From positions 124,001-188,000 of the forward strand of contig JAIXQR010000002.1 in assembly GCA_027485645.1 (NCBI GenBank): 64,000 nt of DNA. The letters are read 5' to 3'. This document shows, one piece after another, positions 10,342 to 19,148 of the stretch. The translations under genes were made by a program, and so were the position numbers. This DNA comes from a bacterium. Lineage in GTDB: Bacteria > Armatimonadota > Fimbriimonadia > Fimbriimonadales > Fimbriimonadaceae. The stretch's first letter is position 1. Every line of letters begins with the position of its first letter. The notes under the pieces were generated by a model. It was not told where the DNA came from, did no database searches, and saw nothing but the letters and a program-made list of their open reading frames with translations.

Positions 10342-11187
10342 ATGTCAACGCTGACCGATGCCGAAGTCGCTCACTTTCTAGAGTTTGGATACATCAAGGT
10401 TCCGAACGCCATCCCTCGTTCGGTTTGTGAAGAAGCCGAGCGTGAGTGCTTCGAACGACTGGGGTTCGATATGGAAGACCAAAGCACTTGGTCGATGCCC
10501 AGAATTCACATGCCCAGCACAAAGCACCGGGAAGTGAAAGACGTCAGCCCCGTCGCGTACGAAAAAATGTGCGCCTTAGTCGGGGGCGAGCATAAGCTCA
10601 AGCAGCCTTGCACATGGTCCGATGGATACATCGTTAACCTTGGCGTCCGGGCAGATGACCCCTGGGAGCCTGCTGGTCCGGATTGTCCCGGTTGGCACGT
10701 GGATGGAGACTTCTTCCTTCACTTCCTGGATTCGCCCGAGCAAGCGCTCCTCGTCATCGTCCTCTGGACCGATGTCGTTCACCAAGGCGGGCCAACCTTC
10801 ATGGCGTCAGATTCCGTTCCGGTGATCGCGAAGTATCTGGCAGATCATCCCGAAGGCGTTGAACCGAACGGGTTCGAGTTTCAGCAGAGAATTCGCGAGT
10901 GCCAGCGATTCGAAGAAGCGACCGGCGAGGCTGGCGATGTGTACTTGATTCACCCGTTCACCCTGCACGCCACTTCGCAAAACGTGCTTCGCAAGCGCCG
11001 CATCATTACCAACCCTGCGCTAATCCTGAACGAGCCCATGCGATTCGATCTGCCGATGAACGAACTCTCGCTGGTTGAGCAGAAAACGGTGAACGCCCTT
11101 GGCGGAGTTCCGTTCAAGTTCCAGCCGACCCGAGAGCGGGAGCGACGAGTTCCGGGACAGAAGCAGATGCCGAAATCGAGCATGTAA
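10342..11187 (+). CDS. Phytanoyl-CoA dioxygenase family protein
   Basis: This 281-aa protein looks like a non-haem Fe(II)/2-oxoglutarate oxygenase. The iron-binding triad is visible as HVDGDFF (His and Asp) and a distal His in YLIHPFTLHATSQN, followed by an arginine-rich segment (RKRRIITNP) placed to bind 2-oxoglutarate. The opening, LTDAEVAHFLEFGYIKVPN, is typical of the family. The substrate cannot be read from sequence; members hydroxylate lipids, alkaloids and small metabolites. It appears monocistronic, with a -10-like box 5 bases before the start. Confidence 0.8.
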   Translation: MSTLTDAEVAHFLEFGYIKVPNAIPRSVCEEAERECFERLGFDMEDQSTWSMPRIHMPSTKHREVKDVSPVAYEKMCALVGGEHKLKQPCTWSDGYIVNLGVRADDPWEPAGPDCPGWHVDGDFFLHFLDSPEQALLVIVLWTDVVHQGGPTFMASDSVPVIAKYLADHPEGVEPNGFEFQQRIRECQRFEEATGEAGDVYLIHPFTLHATSQNVLRKRRIITNPALILNEPMRFDLPMNELSLVEQKTVNALGGVPFKFQPTRERERRVPGQKQMPKSSM

Positions 11188-11210
11188 CGTTAAGACTTCT
11201 TTACAAAGTG

Positions 11211-11239
11211 TAGACAAACCTCTACTTTCTGTTGATAAT
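11211..11239 (+). promoter_or_regulatory. Putative promoter of SnoaL-like gene
   Basis: TAGACA (11211-11216), a 17-base spacer and GATAAT (11234-11239) form one of the best promoter matches in the window. Unlike its neighbours it leaves a leader of roughly 25 bases before the ATG at 11270. Confidence 0.55.
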
Positions 11240-11269
11240 GATGTCAGCCCAGAGCGGCACCGGAAAAAT

Positions 11270-11632
11270 ATGTCCACCCTAGAAATCGCGAACGAACTCG
11301 TCTCTCTTGTCAAAGAAGGCAAAAACGCCGAAGCAATCGAAAAGCTGTACTCCGCAGACATCGTCAGCGTTGAAGCCGTGGCTGGCCCCGAAGGCGACAC
11401 CGTGACCGGCATCGAAGCCGTGCAAGGCAAGCTCCAGTGGTGGATGAACTCCATGGAAGTTCACGAAGCCAAGGTTGATGGCCCATTCGTCAACGGCGAT
11501 CAATTCGCCGTGAAGTTCGACTACGACGTCACGGACAAGGCAAGCGGACAGCGCTACCCGATGATCGAAGTTGCGATCTACACCGTTGCGGATGGCAAGA
11601 TTAGCCACGAGCGGTTCTTCTACAACATGTGA
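11270..11632 (+). CDS. SnoaL-like / NTF2-fold protein
   Basis: The 120-aa product has the length and pattern of SnoaL-like NTF2-fold proteins: an N-terminal helix (IANELVSLVKEGKNAEAIEKLY), the YSADIVSVE strand, a GIEAV..K..WW segment and final strands ending in HERFFYNM. I chose the ATG at 11270 because the homology pattern starts there and a promoter lies just upstream; the open frame extends back to 11099 only by overlapping the previous gene. Proteins of this fold serve as small-molecule isomerases or as binding scaffolds, and the substrate is unknown. Confidence 0.75.
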   Translation: MSTLEIANELVSLVKEGKNAEAIEKLYSADIVSVEAVAGPEGDTVTGIEAVQGKLQWWMNSMEVHEAKVDGPFVNGDQFAVKFDYDVTDKASGQRYPMIEVAIYTVADGKISHERFFYNM

Positions 11633-11638
11633 GACCCA

Positions 11639-11673
11639 ACGGAGTTCTGCCACCCTTCGTGGCAGAACTCCGT
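11639..11673 (+). terminator. 15-bp hairpin after SnoaL-like gene
   Basis: A perfect 15-bp stem (11639-11653 with 11659-11673) has a 5-base loop. It begins 7 bases after the stop codon and ends 13 bases before the OsmC start. No U-tract follows. Confidence 0.55.
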
Positions 11674-11686
11674 AGTAACCCGTGAT

Positions 11687-12145
11687 ATGCCAGCACAGAT
11701 TCACGAGTATCCGGTCGTCGCCCATTGGGTCGGTGGTCGCGATGGAAAGGGCGATCTCACGCCCCAGGCCAGCGGAAAGACGATCGACATCAACGTTCCA
11801 CCCGAGTTCATGGGACCCGGTGGCGAAACCAACCCAGAAGAGCTGCTCACCAGCGCTGTGACCGGCTGCTACAGCATCACCTTCGGCATCATCGCCGCGA
11901 ACCGAAAGTTGCCCGTCACCTCAATCACCGTTAATGCACTGGGTGAAGTCGAGCAAAACGGTGCCTCCTTCAAGTACCGAAAGCTCACCCTGCGACCTCA
12001 GATCGAGGTCTCCGAAGACGCCACGGATGAGCAAGTACAGCAGACTTTGGACTTCGCTCACAAGGCCGACGCCTACTGCATCGTCACAAATGCGGTGCGG
12101 GGAAATGTCGAAATTCTGATAGAACCAACGGTTATACGAAAATAG
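11687..12145 (+). CDS. OsmC-family peroxiredoxin-like protein
   Basis: This 152-aa protein carries both redox cysteines of the OsmC/Ohr superfamily, in SAVTGCYSITFG and in DAYCIVTNAV, and the family feature GGETNPEELL just before the first. OsmC proteins reduce organic hydroperoxides in the cytosol with lipoylated-protein or thiol electron donors. The spacing between the two cysteines and the overall length fit OsmC rather than Ohr. The exact subfamily is unsettled. The gene directly follows a hairpin and has its own short upstream region. Confidence 0.87.
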   Translation: MPAQIHEYPVVAHWVGGRDGKGDLTPQASGKTIDINVPPEFMGPGGETNPEELLTSAVTGCYSITFGIIAANRKLPVTSITVNALGEVEQNGASFKYRKLTLRPQIEVSEDATDEQVQQTLDFAHKADAYCIVTNAVRGNVEILIEPTVIRK

Positions 12146-12202
12146 ATAGATTGAGAGGAAAGAGTCCCGCTTTGGTGTGACGGTAGAGCGTCAAAGACGT
12201 CC

Positions 12203-12208
12203 TATAAG
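12203..12208 (+). promoter_or_regulatory. -10-like element close to start codon
   Basis: TATAAG ends 8 bases before the ATG at 12217, matching the spacing seen for the NHL genes. No convincing -35 box was seen. Confidence 0.4.
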
Positions 12209-12216
12209 GTGAAGCC

Positions 12217-12711
12217 ATGGCAAAGAAGCACAGAATCGTCGGTCCAATTCTAGTAGGCGCTGGAATCATGGTCGCGATTGGCTTTTCCGTTGCTGCCCTC
12301 CGACCACAAGTCGCGATGGGACTGGCCGACCGAGCTCTGGAAGTCATTGGAATCCACAATGTGATGGGCTACAAAACGTTCAGTTTTGACGCTGTTGCCT
12401 TGAAGCGGAAGTTCACAACTTACGGTGATCTGAAAGCGATGCCGTTTAAGCACGAGGGAGAGGTAGCGGTGGAGGTTTCCGAAGTTCCACAGGAAATCCC
12501 CGCCACCCTCTACCAAACCATCGCCAACTGGGAGCGACTGGATGAGCGGCTTTCGCTCGAAAAGATGAACGCCAAGGTTCCAAAGCACATGCGAAACCAC
12601 GTTCTGCTCCGCGCTCGCATCGAAAAGCCATCCAGCGCGAAGGCCAAATCGGCTTGGTCCGAACCCGTAATCGTGTGGGTGGGTTCCGACAAGCAAGCTA
12701 CTAAGAAGTAA
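12217..12711 (+). CDS. Small single-pass membrane protein, unknown function
   Basis: This 164-aa protein has a basic N-terminus (MAKKHR) and one membrane helix (about residues 8-28), so the remaining part should face the periplasm. I recognise no named family. The C-terminal part has alternating hydrophobic strands ending in LLRARIEKPSS and AWSEPVIVWV, which recall the last strands of a fibronectin type III domain. The next gene encodes a protein of the same plan: an N-terminal helix, a strand-rich middle, an RARI/RARL strand and a W-S pair. The two may be distant paralogues. Confidence 0.65.
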   Translation: MAKKHRIVGPILVGAGIMVAIGFSVAALRPQVAMGLADRALEVIGIHNVMGYKTFSFDAVALKRKFTTYGDLKAMPFKHEGEVAVEVSEVPQEIPATLYQTIANWERLDERLSLEKMNAKVPKHMRNHVLLRARIEKPSSAKAKSAWSEPVIVWVGSDKQATKK

Positions 12712-12766
12712 AGGTCACTCATTTTCGTGACACGAAAATTTCTGACCATTCCGTTAAAGTGAACCT

Positions 12767-13213
12767 ATGGCAAGGTTCTCGGCCGGATATGCACGTTGGA
12801 TAGTGCTCGGTCTCGTTTCCCCAATGGCCGCAGCGGTGCTGGGTTTCATTACCCTCAGCGTTGCGATGCCCAAAACTCTGAACCTGATTGCGCAAGAGAG
12901 CCCGAAAAAGCCCTTGCCACCATTAGACTTTGCGGCCGTAAATCGAAAGGGGCGACTTGAAGTTGCCGAACTCGAAACCGCGATCAAAAACACCAACGGC
13001 CAGTTCATCCTTGCCATCGACGTTGCGAACAGCAGTTGCAGCCCAGGAAGCTGGCGAAGAATTGAGAGCTCGGTGGCGCAACTGAGCCAGGGCGTACGAC
13101 TTCCGCAAGACTTTTATCGAGACAGCCGAGTTCGCGCACGCCTTCTGAATTCCAAGACGATGGAGCCACTCACCGAGTGGTCGAAGGTTAGCTCCGTCCG
13201 AAACGTGAACTGA
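12767..13213 (+). CDS. Small single-pass membrane protein, unknown function
   Basis: The 148-aa product has an N-terminal hydrophobic segment (about residues 10-33) that could be an anchor or uncleaved signal, then a Pro-rich linker and a predicted all-beta tail. Segments such as SRVRARLLNSKT and LTEWSKVSS line up with the C-terminal part of the previous gene product, suggesting distant paralogy. TTAAAG at 12754-12759 lies 7 bases before the start. The family is not recognised. Confidence 0.65.
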   Translation: MARFSAGYARWIVLGLVSPMAAAVLGFITLSVAMPKTLNLIAQESPKKPLPPLDFAAVNRKGRLEVAELETAIKNTNGQFILAIDVANSSCSPGSWRRIESSVAQLSQGVRLPQDFYRDSRVRARLLNSKTMEPLTEWSKVSSVRNVN

Positions 13214-13258
13214 CGCGACAGAACCCAGTTCTGGGCCAGCCAAAAGGTAAAACGGGCC

Positions 13259-14053
13259 ATGCGTAAAAAACTTGTCGTCGGCAACTGGAAAATGAACATG
13301 ACGCGCGCCGAGGCGGCCGCTTGCGTGGAAACCTTTGTCGAGCAAGTGAGCACTGGGCACGATGCGGACGTCGCCATCTGCCCTCCATACCTCGCGATTT
13401 CGGTCGTTCATGACCTTCTGAAGAAGACCCCCATTGAAACTGGCGCACAGGACGTTTTCTGGGCCGAGAAGGGCGCATTCACGGGCAGCGTCAGCGCAGG
13501 AATGCTGGCCGATGCCGGCGTCTCCTACTGCATCGTCGGACACAGCGAAACCCGCGGCCGATTTGGAAAGCTCGAAGTACCTGCCGAAACCACCGGCTAC
13601 TTTGCGGAGACCGATCTAACCGTTAATCTCAAGACCAAGGCCCTCCTAGAGCGCGGAATCCACCCGATTCTCTGCGTCGGCGAGACTCTGGCCGAACGAG
13701 AGGCCCAGAACACGGACACCGTGATTCAGGATCAGCTCAAAGCAGGTCTTGCCGGGATCGACGGCGCTGAGTTCGCCGAGGGTGTCATTGCCTACGAACC
13801 GGTTTGGGCGATTGGTACAGGAATGACTTGCGACTCGCCCGAGGCAAGCCGAGTGTGCGGCATGATTCGCACCACTCTTGCTGAGATTTGGGATGAAGAT
13901 GCCGCGAACCGCGTTCGTATCCTGTACGGCGGCAGCGTGAAGGGAGCAAATGCCCACGAGCTGTTCTCCCAGCCTGATATTGATGGCGGTCTTGTTGGCG
14001 GTGCCAGCTTGGTTCCCGATGAGTTTCATCGAATCGTGTTCGCGGCGAAGTAA
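13259..14053 (+). CDS. tpiA: Triosephosphate isomerase
   Basis: This 264-aa glycolytic enzyme interconverts glyceraldehyde-3-phosphate and dihydroxyacetone phosphate. All catalytic elements are present: N9 and K11 in VVGNWKMN, the electrophilic His in GHSETR, the catalytic Glu in AYEPVWAIGTG, the phosphate-gripping YGGSVKGAN and GGLVGGASL near the end. Length is slightly above the common 250 aa. It is not next to gapA or pgk here, so it is probably transcribed alone. Confidence 0.95.
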   Translation: MRKKLVVGNWKMNMTRAEAAACVETFVEQVSTGHDADVAICPPYLAISVVHDLLKKTPIETGAQDVFWAEKGAFTGSVSAGMLADAGVSYCIVGHSETRGRFGKLEVPAETTGYFAETDLTVNLKTKALLERGIHPILCVGETLAEREAQNTDTVIQDQLKAGLAGIDGAEFAEGVIAYEPVWAIGTGMTCDSPEASRVCGMIRTTLAEIWDEDAANRVRILYGGSVKGANAHELFSQPDIDGGLVGGASLVPDEFHRIVFAAK

Positions 14054-14087
14054 TATCACCCGCCTCGAATTCGTCTAACCTGATACC

Positions 14088-14927
14088 GTGTTAAGTATCG
14101 CCGTCGTATTAACCGCAATCATGTCCAACCAGGATTCAACCCAGACTCAGGGGCTCAGTGGCAAGTCCGATACCGCGATTGTCCGCCAGCCCTTCGATCC
14201 CAAAAAGTGGAAGTTGGTCTGGAAGGACGAGTTTGACGTTGCTGGACTTCCCGATTCCAGCCGCTGGGACTACGAAGAGGGCTACATCCGCAATCGCGAA
14301 GCCCAGTACTACACGAAGGGACGAAAAGAGAATGCGCGTGTCGAAGGTGGCAAGCTCATCATCAACGCGCTAAAGGACAACTGGAACGGCAAGCCGATCA
14401 CTTCGGCCAGCTTGGTGACGAAGGGCAAGCGCGAGTTCCTCTACGGCCGCATCGAAGCCCGCGCCAAGATTCCTACCGGAAAGGGAACCTGGCCGGCAAT
14501 CTGGACCCTAGGGACGAACATCGGCCAAGTCGGTTGGCCCGCTTGTGGCGAGCTCGACATCCTAGAAAACGTCGGATTTGATCCGGACAAGGTCCACGCC
14601 AACATCCACGTGAAGACCTTTAACCACACGAAGGGAACCGGTAAAGGGAACAACATGGTGGTTCAGAAGCCATACGAAGGCTTCCACGTCTATGCCCTGG
14701 AGTGGTTCCCAGATCGAATCGACTTCTTCTTTGATGATCTGAAGTACTTCACCTTCCGCAAGGAAGCTGGCTATACCGACGCCGAGTGGCCGTTTGATAA
14801 GCCGCAGTACTTGATTCTGAATCTTGCCATCGGCGGTGCCTGGGGCGGTGCTCAAGGGATCGATGAGACCAAGTTCCCGCACCAGTACGAGATCGAATAC
14901 GTTCGGTACTACGAATCCGTGAAGTAA
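14088..14927 (+). CDS. GH16-family glycoside hydrolase
   Basis: The 279-aa product is a family 16 beta-glucanase or laminarinase relative. The catalytic motif GELDILENVG supplies the nucleophile and acid/base glutamates, and FEYG-like FLYGRIEARAKIPTGKGTWPAIW plus LNLAIGG are standard family landmarks (given in parts here). The start is GTG at 14088; the first 12 residues (LSIAVVLTAI) could be a short signal, suggesting export to act on beta-1,3/1,4-glucans. The stop overlaps the start of the thioesterase gene by one base (TAATG), so the two are translationally linked. Confidence 0.88.
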   Translation: MLSIAVVLTAIMSNQDSTQTQGLSGKSDTAIVRQPFDPKKWKLVWKDEFDVAGLPDSSRWDYEEGYIRNREAQYYTKGRKENARVEGGKLIINALKDNWNGKPITSASLVTKGKREFLYGRIEARAKIPTGKGTWPAIWTLGTNIGQVGWPACGELDILENVGFDPDKVHANIHVKTFNHTKGTGKGNNMVVQKPYEGFHVYALEWFPDRIDFFFDDLKYFTFRKEAGYTDAEWPFDKPQYLILNLAIGGAWGGAQGIDETKFPHQYEIEYVRYYESVK

Positions 14928-15454
14928 TGGAAGCCGTAACTGCCGCCTCCACCCGCACCGTCATGAGTCAGATCATGACGCCAGACGATGCCAACTTTCT
15001 GGGCAAGGTGTTTGGCGGCAAGTTACTCTCCCTAATTGACCTTTGCGCCTACACCACGGCCGCCCGATTTAGCGGGGAAGTATGCGTTACTGCCAGCTTC
15101 GATCGCGTCGACTTTCTAGAGCCGATAGAAGTCGGCGACGTGGTCACGATGGAAGGAGAGGTCTCCTTCGTCGGTCGAACGTCCGTTGAGGTGACAATCG
15201 AGGTGTATGCCGAGAACATCCTCAAGCGGACCAAGCGGCACACCAACACCGCGCGCGTGACGATGGTCGCGATTCGCGATGGAAAGCCGGTTGCGGTGCC
15301 CAAGCTGATCTGCGAGGATCGGCAAGAAAAGATCCGCTTCCTCGCCGGCCGCTACCGCCGTGAACTCCGCCCGAAATACACCGAAGAGCGTGAACGGTAT
15401 GCCGAAAGTCTCGGTCGCTTGACCGATGCTGAGCTAGACGACCTACTGAAATAG
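14927..15454 (+). CDS. Acyl-CoA thioesterase, hot-dog fold
   Basis: The 175-aa protein matches the YciA/BACH-type acyl-CoA thioesterases: an N-terminal MSQIMTPDDANFLGKVFGG with the conserved Asn-Gly region, the long hot-dog helix (LLSLIDLCAYTTAARFSG), and the DRVDFLEPIEVGDVV strand. These hydrolyse acyl-CoA to the acid and CoA in the cytosol. A charged C-terminal tail (about residues 130-175) follows the single domain. Its start overlaps the preceding stop by one base. Confidence 0.85.
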   Translation: MEAVTAASTRTVMSQIMTPDDANFLGKVFGGKLLSLIDLCAYTTAARFSGEVCVTASFDRVDFLEPIEVGDVVTMEGEVSFVGRTSVEVTIEVYAENILKRTKRHTNTARVTMVAIRDGKPVAVPKLICEDRQEKIRFLAGRYRRELRPKYTEERERYAESLGRLTDAELDDLLK

Positions 15455-15509
15455 GCCCTGCCCAGAGAAATATTGCCCGGTTTTGCGGTTGCCGTCGTAC
15501 AATTCTCTA

Positions 15510-16097
15510 ATGGGGATACGGATTCCGGCGGGACCAGCGTTGGCGGTAGGGATAGCACTCGTAGCGTTCGGCTACATGTACTATCAGTTGAAGGGATCTG
15601 GTGGCGAGACCACGAACTACGCGATCTCCTACGACGCGCCGAAGGGCTGGGACCCGGTACCGCACGGTCCGCAGACCCTCTTCCTCTACAAACACCCCAA
15701 GACGGGCCTACTGCTTCGAGGTGCCCAGAACCAAGTCGTTTCCGATGTGAATCCCACCCCTGAACTCGATAGCCGCGGGATGGCTCAGTACTACATCGAC
15801 CGAACTAAAGAAAATCTTCCGGACTGGAAAGCGGAATTGGCTGGAGAAGTCGCCGCAGATGGCGTGAAGTTCAATCTCATTCGCCGATCTCGAAATGGAA
15901 AGACGGTCGTGACCGCATTCGGCGTCCGTGGGAACACCACGCTGATTGTCAGCCTGAGTGGAGCGGACGATGAACAGAAGAGCATCGATAGCGGCGGGAT
16001 GGATTTCCTGCGCGAGTACGTCGGTCAAGTCTCTTTCGCCAAGGCAGACCCGCTGAAACGATCGCCGACCGCGTCCATTCCGGCGATCATGCGATAA
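15510..16097 (+). CDS. Membrane-anchored hypothetical protein
   Basis: The 195-aa product begins MGIRIPAGPALAVGIALVAF, a single N-terminal membrane helix or signal anchor, followed by a soluble domain with the pattern SYDAPKGWDPVPHG..TLFLYKHP, as in small lipoprotein-like domains that probe for membrane or surface stress; I assign no family. I prefer the ATG at 15510 over an in-frame TTG at 15483 because a TACAAT box (15498-15503) ends 6 bases before it. The stop codon overlaps the A-tract of the converging ATP synthase terminator. Confidence 0.65.
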   Translation: MGIRIPAGPALAVGIALVAFGYMYYQLKGSGGETTNYAISYDAPKGWDPVPHGPQTLFLYKHPKTGLLLRGAQNQVVSDVNPTPELDSRGMAQYYIDRTKENLPDWKAELAGEVAADGVKFNLIRRSRNGKTVVTAFGVRGNTTLIVSLSGADDEQKSIDSGGMDFLREYVGQVSFAKADPLKRSPTASIPAIMR

Positions 16098-16130
16098 AAA
16101 AAGGCGGCTGGACTTTGCAATCCAGCCGCC
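16096..16130 (-). terminator. Rho-independent terminator of ATP synthase operon
   Basis: On the minus strand a perfect 10-bp GC-rich stem (16121-16130 with 16103-16112) with an 8-base loop is followed by seven Ts (16102-16096). It is placed 16 bases after the atpG stop. The T-tract shares two bases with the stop codon of the converging plus-strand gene. The plus-strand reading has no T-tract. Confidence 0.88.
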
Positions 16131-16146
16131 CGTCTCGTACGTGACG

Positions 16147-17004
16147 TTAGTTCTTGAGTGCTTCGGCGCCACCGACGATCTCGAGGATCTGGGTGGTGAT
16201 GCTCGCTTGGCGAACGCGGTTCGCTTCAAGCGTAAGGCTCTTGATCATCTTTCCGGCGTTGTCGGTTGCACCGGTCATTGCCGTCATTCGTGCTCCGAAC
16301 TCAGATGCCGTGCCTTCCAAGAGAGACTGCCAAACCAAGGTCTGGAAGTAGCGAGGCAGCAAGGTGTCCAGCAACGTGTCGGCGTCTGGCTCAAACTGCA
16401 CATCGCCCGAATTCTTGGTTTCCGTTGCCGTAGGCGGCTCGATCGGCAGCAACTGCATGATCTGCGGAACCTGTCGGATGGCGGAGTAGAACTTCGCGTA
16501 GCAAACGTAAACGGCGTCCACTTCGCCCGATTCGTACAAGTTTCGTGCCGTTCGGGTTACTTCAATCGCGTTAGCGAGAGTCGCGCCGCTGCTTGGTACC
16601 GAAAGGTTGTGAACCACGTCATAACCACGTCGAGAGAAGAACTGGTTTCCTTTCTTACCAACGGTAAGCAGGGTGACCGGCACGGATTCTTCGCGAATGA
16701 ATTCGGCCGTCTTTCGAATCAAGGAGGTGTTGTACGCACCAGCAAGTCCTCGATCGGAAGTGATGATGATCATGCAAACCTTCTTGACCTCCCGCTTTTC
16801 CATGAGGGGGTGAGCTGGAAGCTCGCCGCTGGAGCTGAGGCTTTCCATGACCTCTTTCAGCTTGTCGGCATAGGGCCGGGCTTCGAGTACTCGGTCGGTA
16901 GCGCGTTTCAAACGCGCAGCGGCGACCAGCTTCATCGCTTTCGTGATTTGCTGGATATTCTTTGCCGCTTTGATCCGGCTGCGAATCTGCTTTAAGGTTG
17001 CCAT
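16147..17004 (-). CDS. atpG: ATP synthase gamma subunit
   Basis: The 285-aa subunit is the central rotor shaft of F1, coupling proton flow to ATP formation. The N-terminal helix MATLKQIRSRIKAAKNIQQI, the TKAMKLVAAARLKRA segment, TSDRGLAGAYNT, and the C-terminal helix with MTGATDNAGKMIKSLTLEANR RQASITTQILEIVGGAEAL are diagnostic. It is the last gene of the operon. The usual next genes, atpD and atpC, are absent: a strong terminator follows instead. Confidence 0.96.
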   Translation of the reverse strand: MATLKQIRSRIKAAKNIQQITKAMKLVAAARLKRATDRVLEARPYADKLKEVMESLSSSGELPAHPLMEKREVKKVCMIIITSDRGLAGAYNTSLIRKTAEFIREESVPVTLLTVGKKGNQFFSRRGYDVVHNLSVPSSGATLANAIEVTRTARNLYESGEVDAVYVCYAKFYSAIRQVPQIMQLLPIEPPTATETKNSGDVQFEPDADTLLDTLLPRYFQTLVWQSLLEGTASEFGARMTAMTGATDNAGKMIKSLTLEANRVRQASITTQILEIVGGAEALKN

Positions 17005-17051
17005 CTACAGATAATCAGGGTAGTTGCCCCGGCATTGCCGGGGCGAATCGG

Positions 17052-18578
17052 TTACTTGAAGGAAGCCTTGAACTCAAGAACGGCTTTCTTCAGCGTCTCT
17101 TCGGTGTCCTTACCGAGTGCCTTCGTCGTTCGAACGGTTTCGATGACGTCAGGGTACTTGTCGTGAACGTACGCCTGGAGTCCGGCTTCGAACGACTTGA
17201 CCTGCTCGTTCGAAAGATCGTCGAGCACACCCAAGCTTCCGGAGAAGATCGAGATGATCTGATCGATAACCGCCATTGGCGAGGCAAGGTCCTGCTTCAG
17301 CAACTCGGTAAGTCGCTGACCTCGGATGAGCTGCTGCTGAGTGGCTTTATCCAAGTCCGAAGCGAACTGCGCGAAGGCAGCAACGTCTCGGTACTGGGCC
17401 ATTTCTAGCTTCAACTTACCGGCGACCGACTTCATAGCCTTGATCTGGGCGTTTCCGCCAACTCGGCTAACCGAGATACCCACGTTAACGGCGGGTCGAA
17501 TACCGGCGAAGAAGAGGTCTGGCTCAAGGTAGATCTGACCGTCGGTGATCGAAATAACGTTGGTCGGAATGTAAGCCGAAACGTCTCCCTGCTGGGTTTC
17601 GATGATCGGAAGCGCCGTAAGCGAACCGCCACCGTTCTCGTCGGACATTTTCGCTGCTCGCTCCAGAAGGCGCGAGTGCAGATAGAAAACGTCTCCAGGA
17701 TAAGCTTCTCGTCCTGGTGGTCGTCGCAGCAAGAGCGACAAGGCTCGGTAGGCCTGAGCGTGCTTACTCAAGTCATCGTAGATGACGAGAGCGTGCATTC
17801 CGTTGTCTCGGAAGTACTCACCAATCGCAGCACCGGCGAACGGAGCGAGATACTGCATCGCGTTCGATTCGGCGGCGGAGGCAACGACAACCGTGGTGTA
17901 TTCCATGGCGCCGAACTCGGTCAGAGTCTGGACGACACGGGCAACGTTTGCCATCTTCTGTCCGCAGGCGACATAAATGCAGTAAACCGGCGAGCCGCCT
18001 GGCTCATGGGTCTGCTTCTGGTTAAGAATCGTATCAACGCAGATCGAAGTCTTTCCGGTCTGTCGGTCTCCGATAACGAGTTCTCGCTGACCTCGACCGA
18101 TTGGAATCATCGCGTCGATAGCCTTGATACCGGTCTGAAGTGGTTCGGTAACGGGCTGTCGTTCGATAACGCCAGGTGCGAGGGTTTCGATCAGTCGGAA
18201 ACTGTCCGAAGCGATTTCGCCCTTGTTGTCGATCGGCTGGCCGAGCGAGTTAACAACTCGTCCGAGAAGGCCCTTACCGACAGGAATTTCGATAATTCGG
18301 CCGGTCTCCCGAACCGGGTCGCCTTCCTTAATCTGCGTGTCGTCGCCGATGATAACGGCGCCGATGGACTGCTCTTCAAGGTTGAGGGCGAGGCCCATGA
18401 TGCCATCGGGGAACTCAAGTAGTTCTCCCATTTGGCAGTTTGGCAAGCCGTAAACACGGGCGATGCCGTCGCCAACCTGGATGACGGTACCAACGTGTTC
18501 GGTATCGACTTTCTTCTCAAACTTTTCAAGTTCGGCACGAAGAATGCCTGTAATCTCTTCGGGTCTAATGCTGGCCAT
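17052..18578 (-). CDS. atpA: ATP synthase alpha subunit
   Basis: This 508-aa F1 subunit alternates with beta in the catalytic hexamer and binds nucleotide non-catalytically. It shows the Walker [10 protein letters not shown], the [19 protein letters not shown] segment, the arginine-finger region around [13 protein letters not shown] and the conserved [20 protein letters not shown]. Length is standard. It begins 13 bases after the atpH stop and is followed by atpG after 47 bases. Confidence 0.97.
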   Translation of the reverse strand: MASIRPEEITGILRAELEKFEKKVDTEHVGTVIQVGDGIARVYGLPNCQMGELLEFPDGIMGLALNLEEQSIGAVIIGDDTQIKEGDPVRETGRIIEIPVGKGLLGRVVNSLGQPIDNKGEIASDSFRLIETLAPGVIERQPVTEPLQTGIKAIDAMIPIGRGQRELVIGDRQTGKTSICVDTILNQKQTHEPGGSPVYCIYVACGQKMANVARVVQTLTEFGAMEYTTVVVASAAESNAMQYLAPFAGAAIGEYFRDNGMHALVIYDDLSKHAQAYRALSLLLRRPPGREAYPGDVFYLHSRLLERAAKMSDENGGGSLTALPIIETQQGDVSAYIPTNVISITDGQIYLEPDLFFAGIRPAVNVGISVSRVGGNAQIKAMKSVAGKLKLEMAQYRDVAAFAQFASDLDKATQQQLIRGQRLTELLKQDLASPMAVIDQIISIFSGSLGVLDDLSNEQVKSFEAGLQAYVHDKYPDVIETVRTTKALGKDTEETLKKAVLEFKASFK

Positions 18579-18591
18579 TGAGTTTCTCTGA

Positions 18592-19146
18592 TTAGCTCTG
18601 CTTCAAAAGCTCATAGCGCAATTTCTCGCGCAACTTGCCGATGGATCCGCGGACGGTGCCATCTAAAACGTAGTTGTCGTAAGCGACCTTTACTCCGCCA
18701 ATAACGCGGACATCGGTCACGAACTCGGGTTCGATCTTCTTCTTAATCCGCAACTCCACCTTTTCGACCAAGGCAACTTTCTGCTCTGGCGTAAGGGGCT
18801 CGCGGGAAGTGACGGTGGCAAAGACGATGCCGTCTTCGCTTCGTCGAAGCTTCACGAACTCGGCATGTACAGATTCGAGGTCGGCTTCTCGTCCCCGCTC
18901 GATCATCAGTCGAAGGACTTGCATGGTCAAGCTGGTGAGCTTGTCACCGAACACGTTCTGGAAAATTGAGATCTTATCGTCCCGTCCGACAAGCGGGGTC
19001 ATCGTGAAGTGTCGGAATTCCGGGTTGCTGCGAATAGCGTCGACAACGGCTCCAAGGTCGGTTTCGACCGCTCGGACCATTTCGCCTGCACGGGCCGCTT
19101 GGAAAAGCGCACCGGCATATCTTCGGGCAACGCGAGAATCGATCAC
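18592..19146 (-). CDS. atpH: ATP synthase delta subunit
   Basis: The 184-aa subunit belongs to the peripheral stalk, linking subunits b to the top of F1. [13 protein letters not shown] at the start and the C-terminal [21 protein letters not shown] segment with [10 protein letters not shown] are typical. The start is GTG, 2 bases after the atpF stop, so translation is probably coupled. Length is usual for the family. Confidence 0.92.
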   Translation of the reverse strand: MIDSRVARRYAGALFQAARAGEMVRAVETDLGAVVDAIRSNPEFRHFTMTPLVGRDDKISIFQNVFGDKLTSLTMQVLRLMIERGREADLESVHAEFVKLRRSEDGIVFATVTSREPLTPEQKVALVEKVELRIKKKIEPEFVTDVRVIGGVKVAYDNYVLDGTVRGSIGKLREKLRYELLKQS

Positions 19147-19148
19147 GG

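Noticed and set aside
16141-16995. Long open frame on the plus strand opposite atpG
   Set aside because: It is the antisense of a gene with full family match and has no recognisable domain; codon bias of atpG opens this frame.
17676-18422. 248-aa frame opposite atpA
   Set aside because: Shadow of a fully conserved gene.
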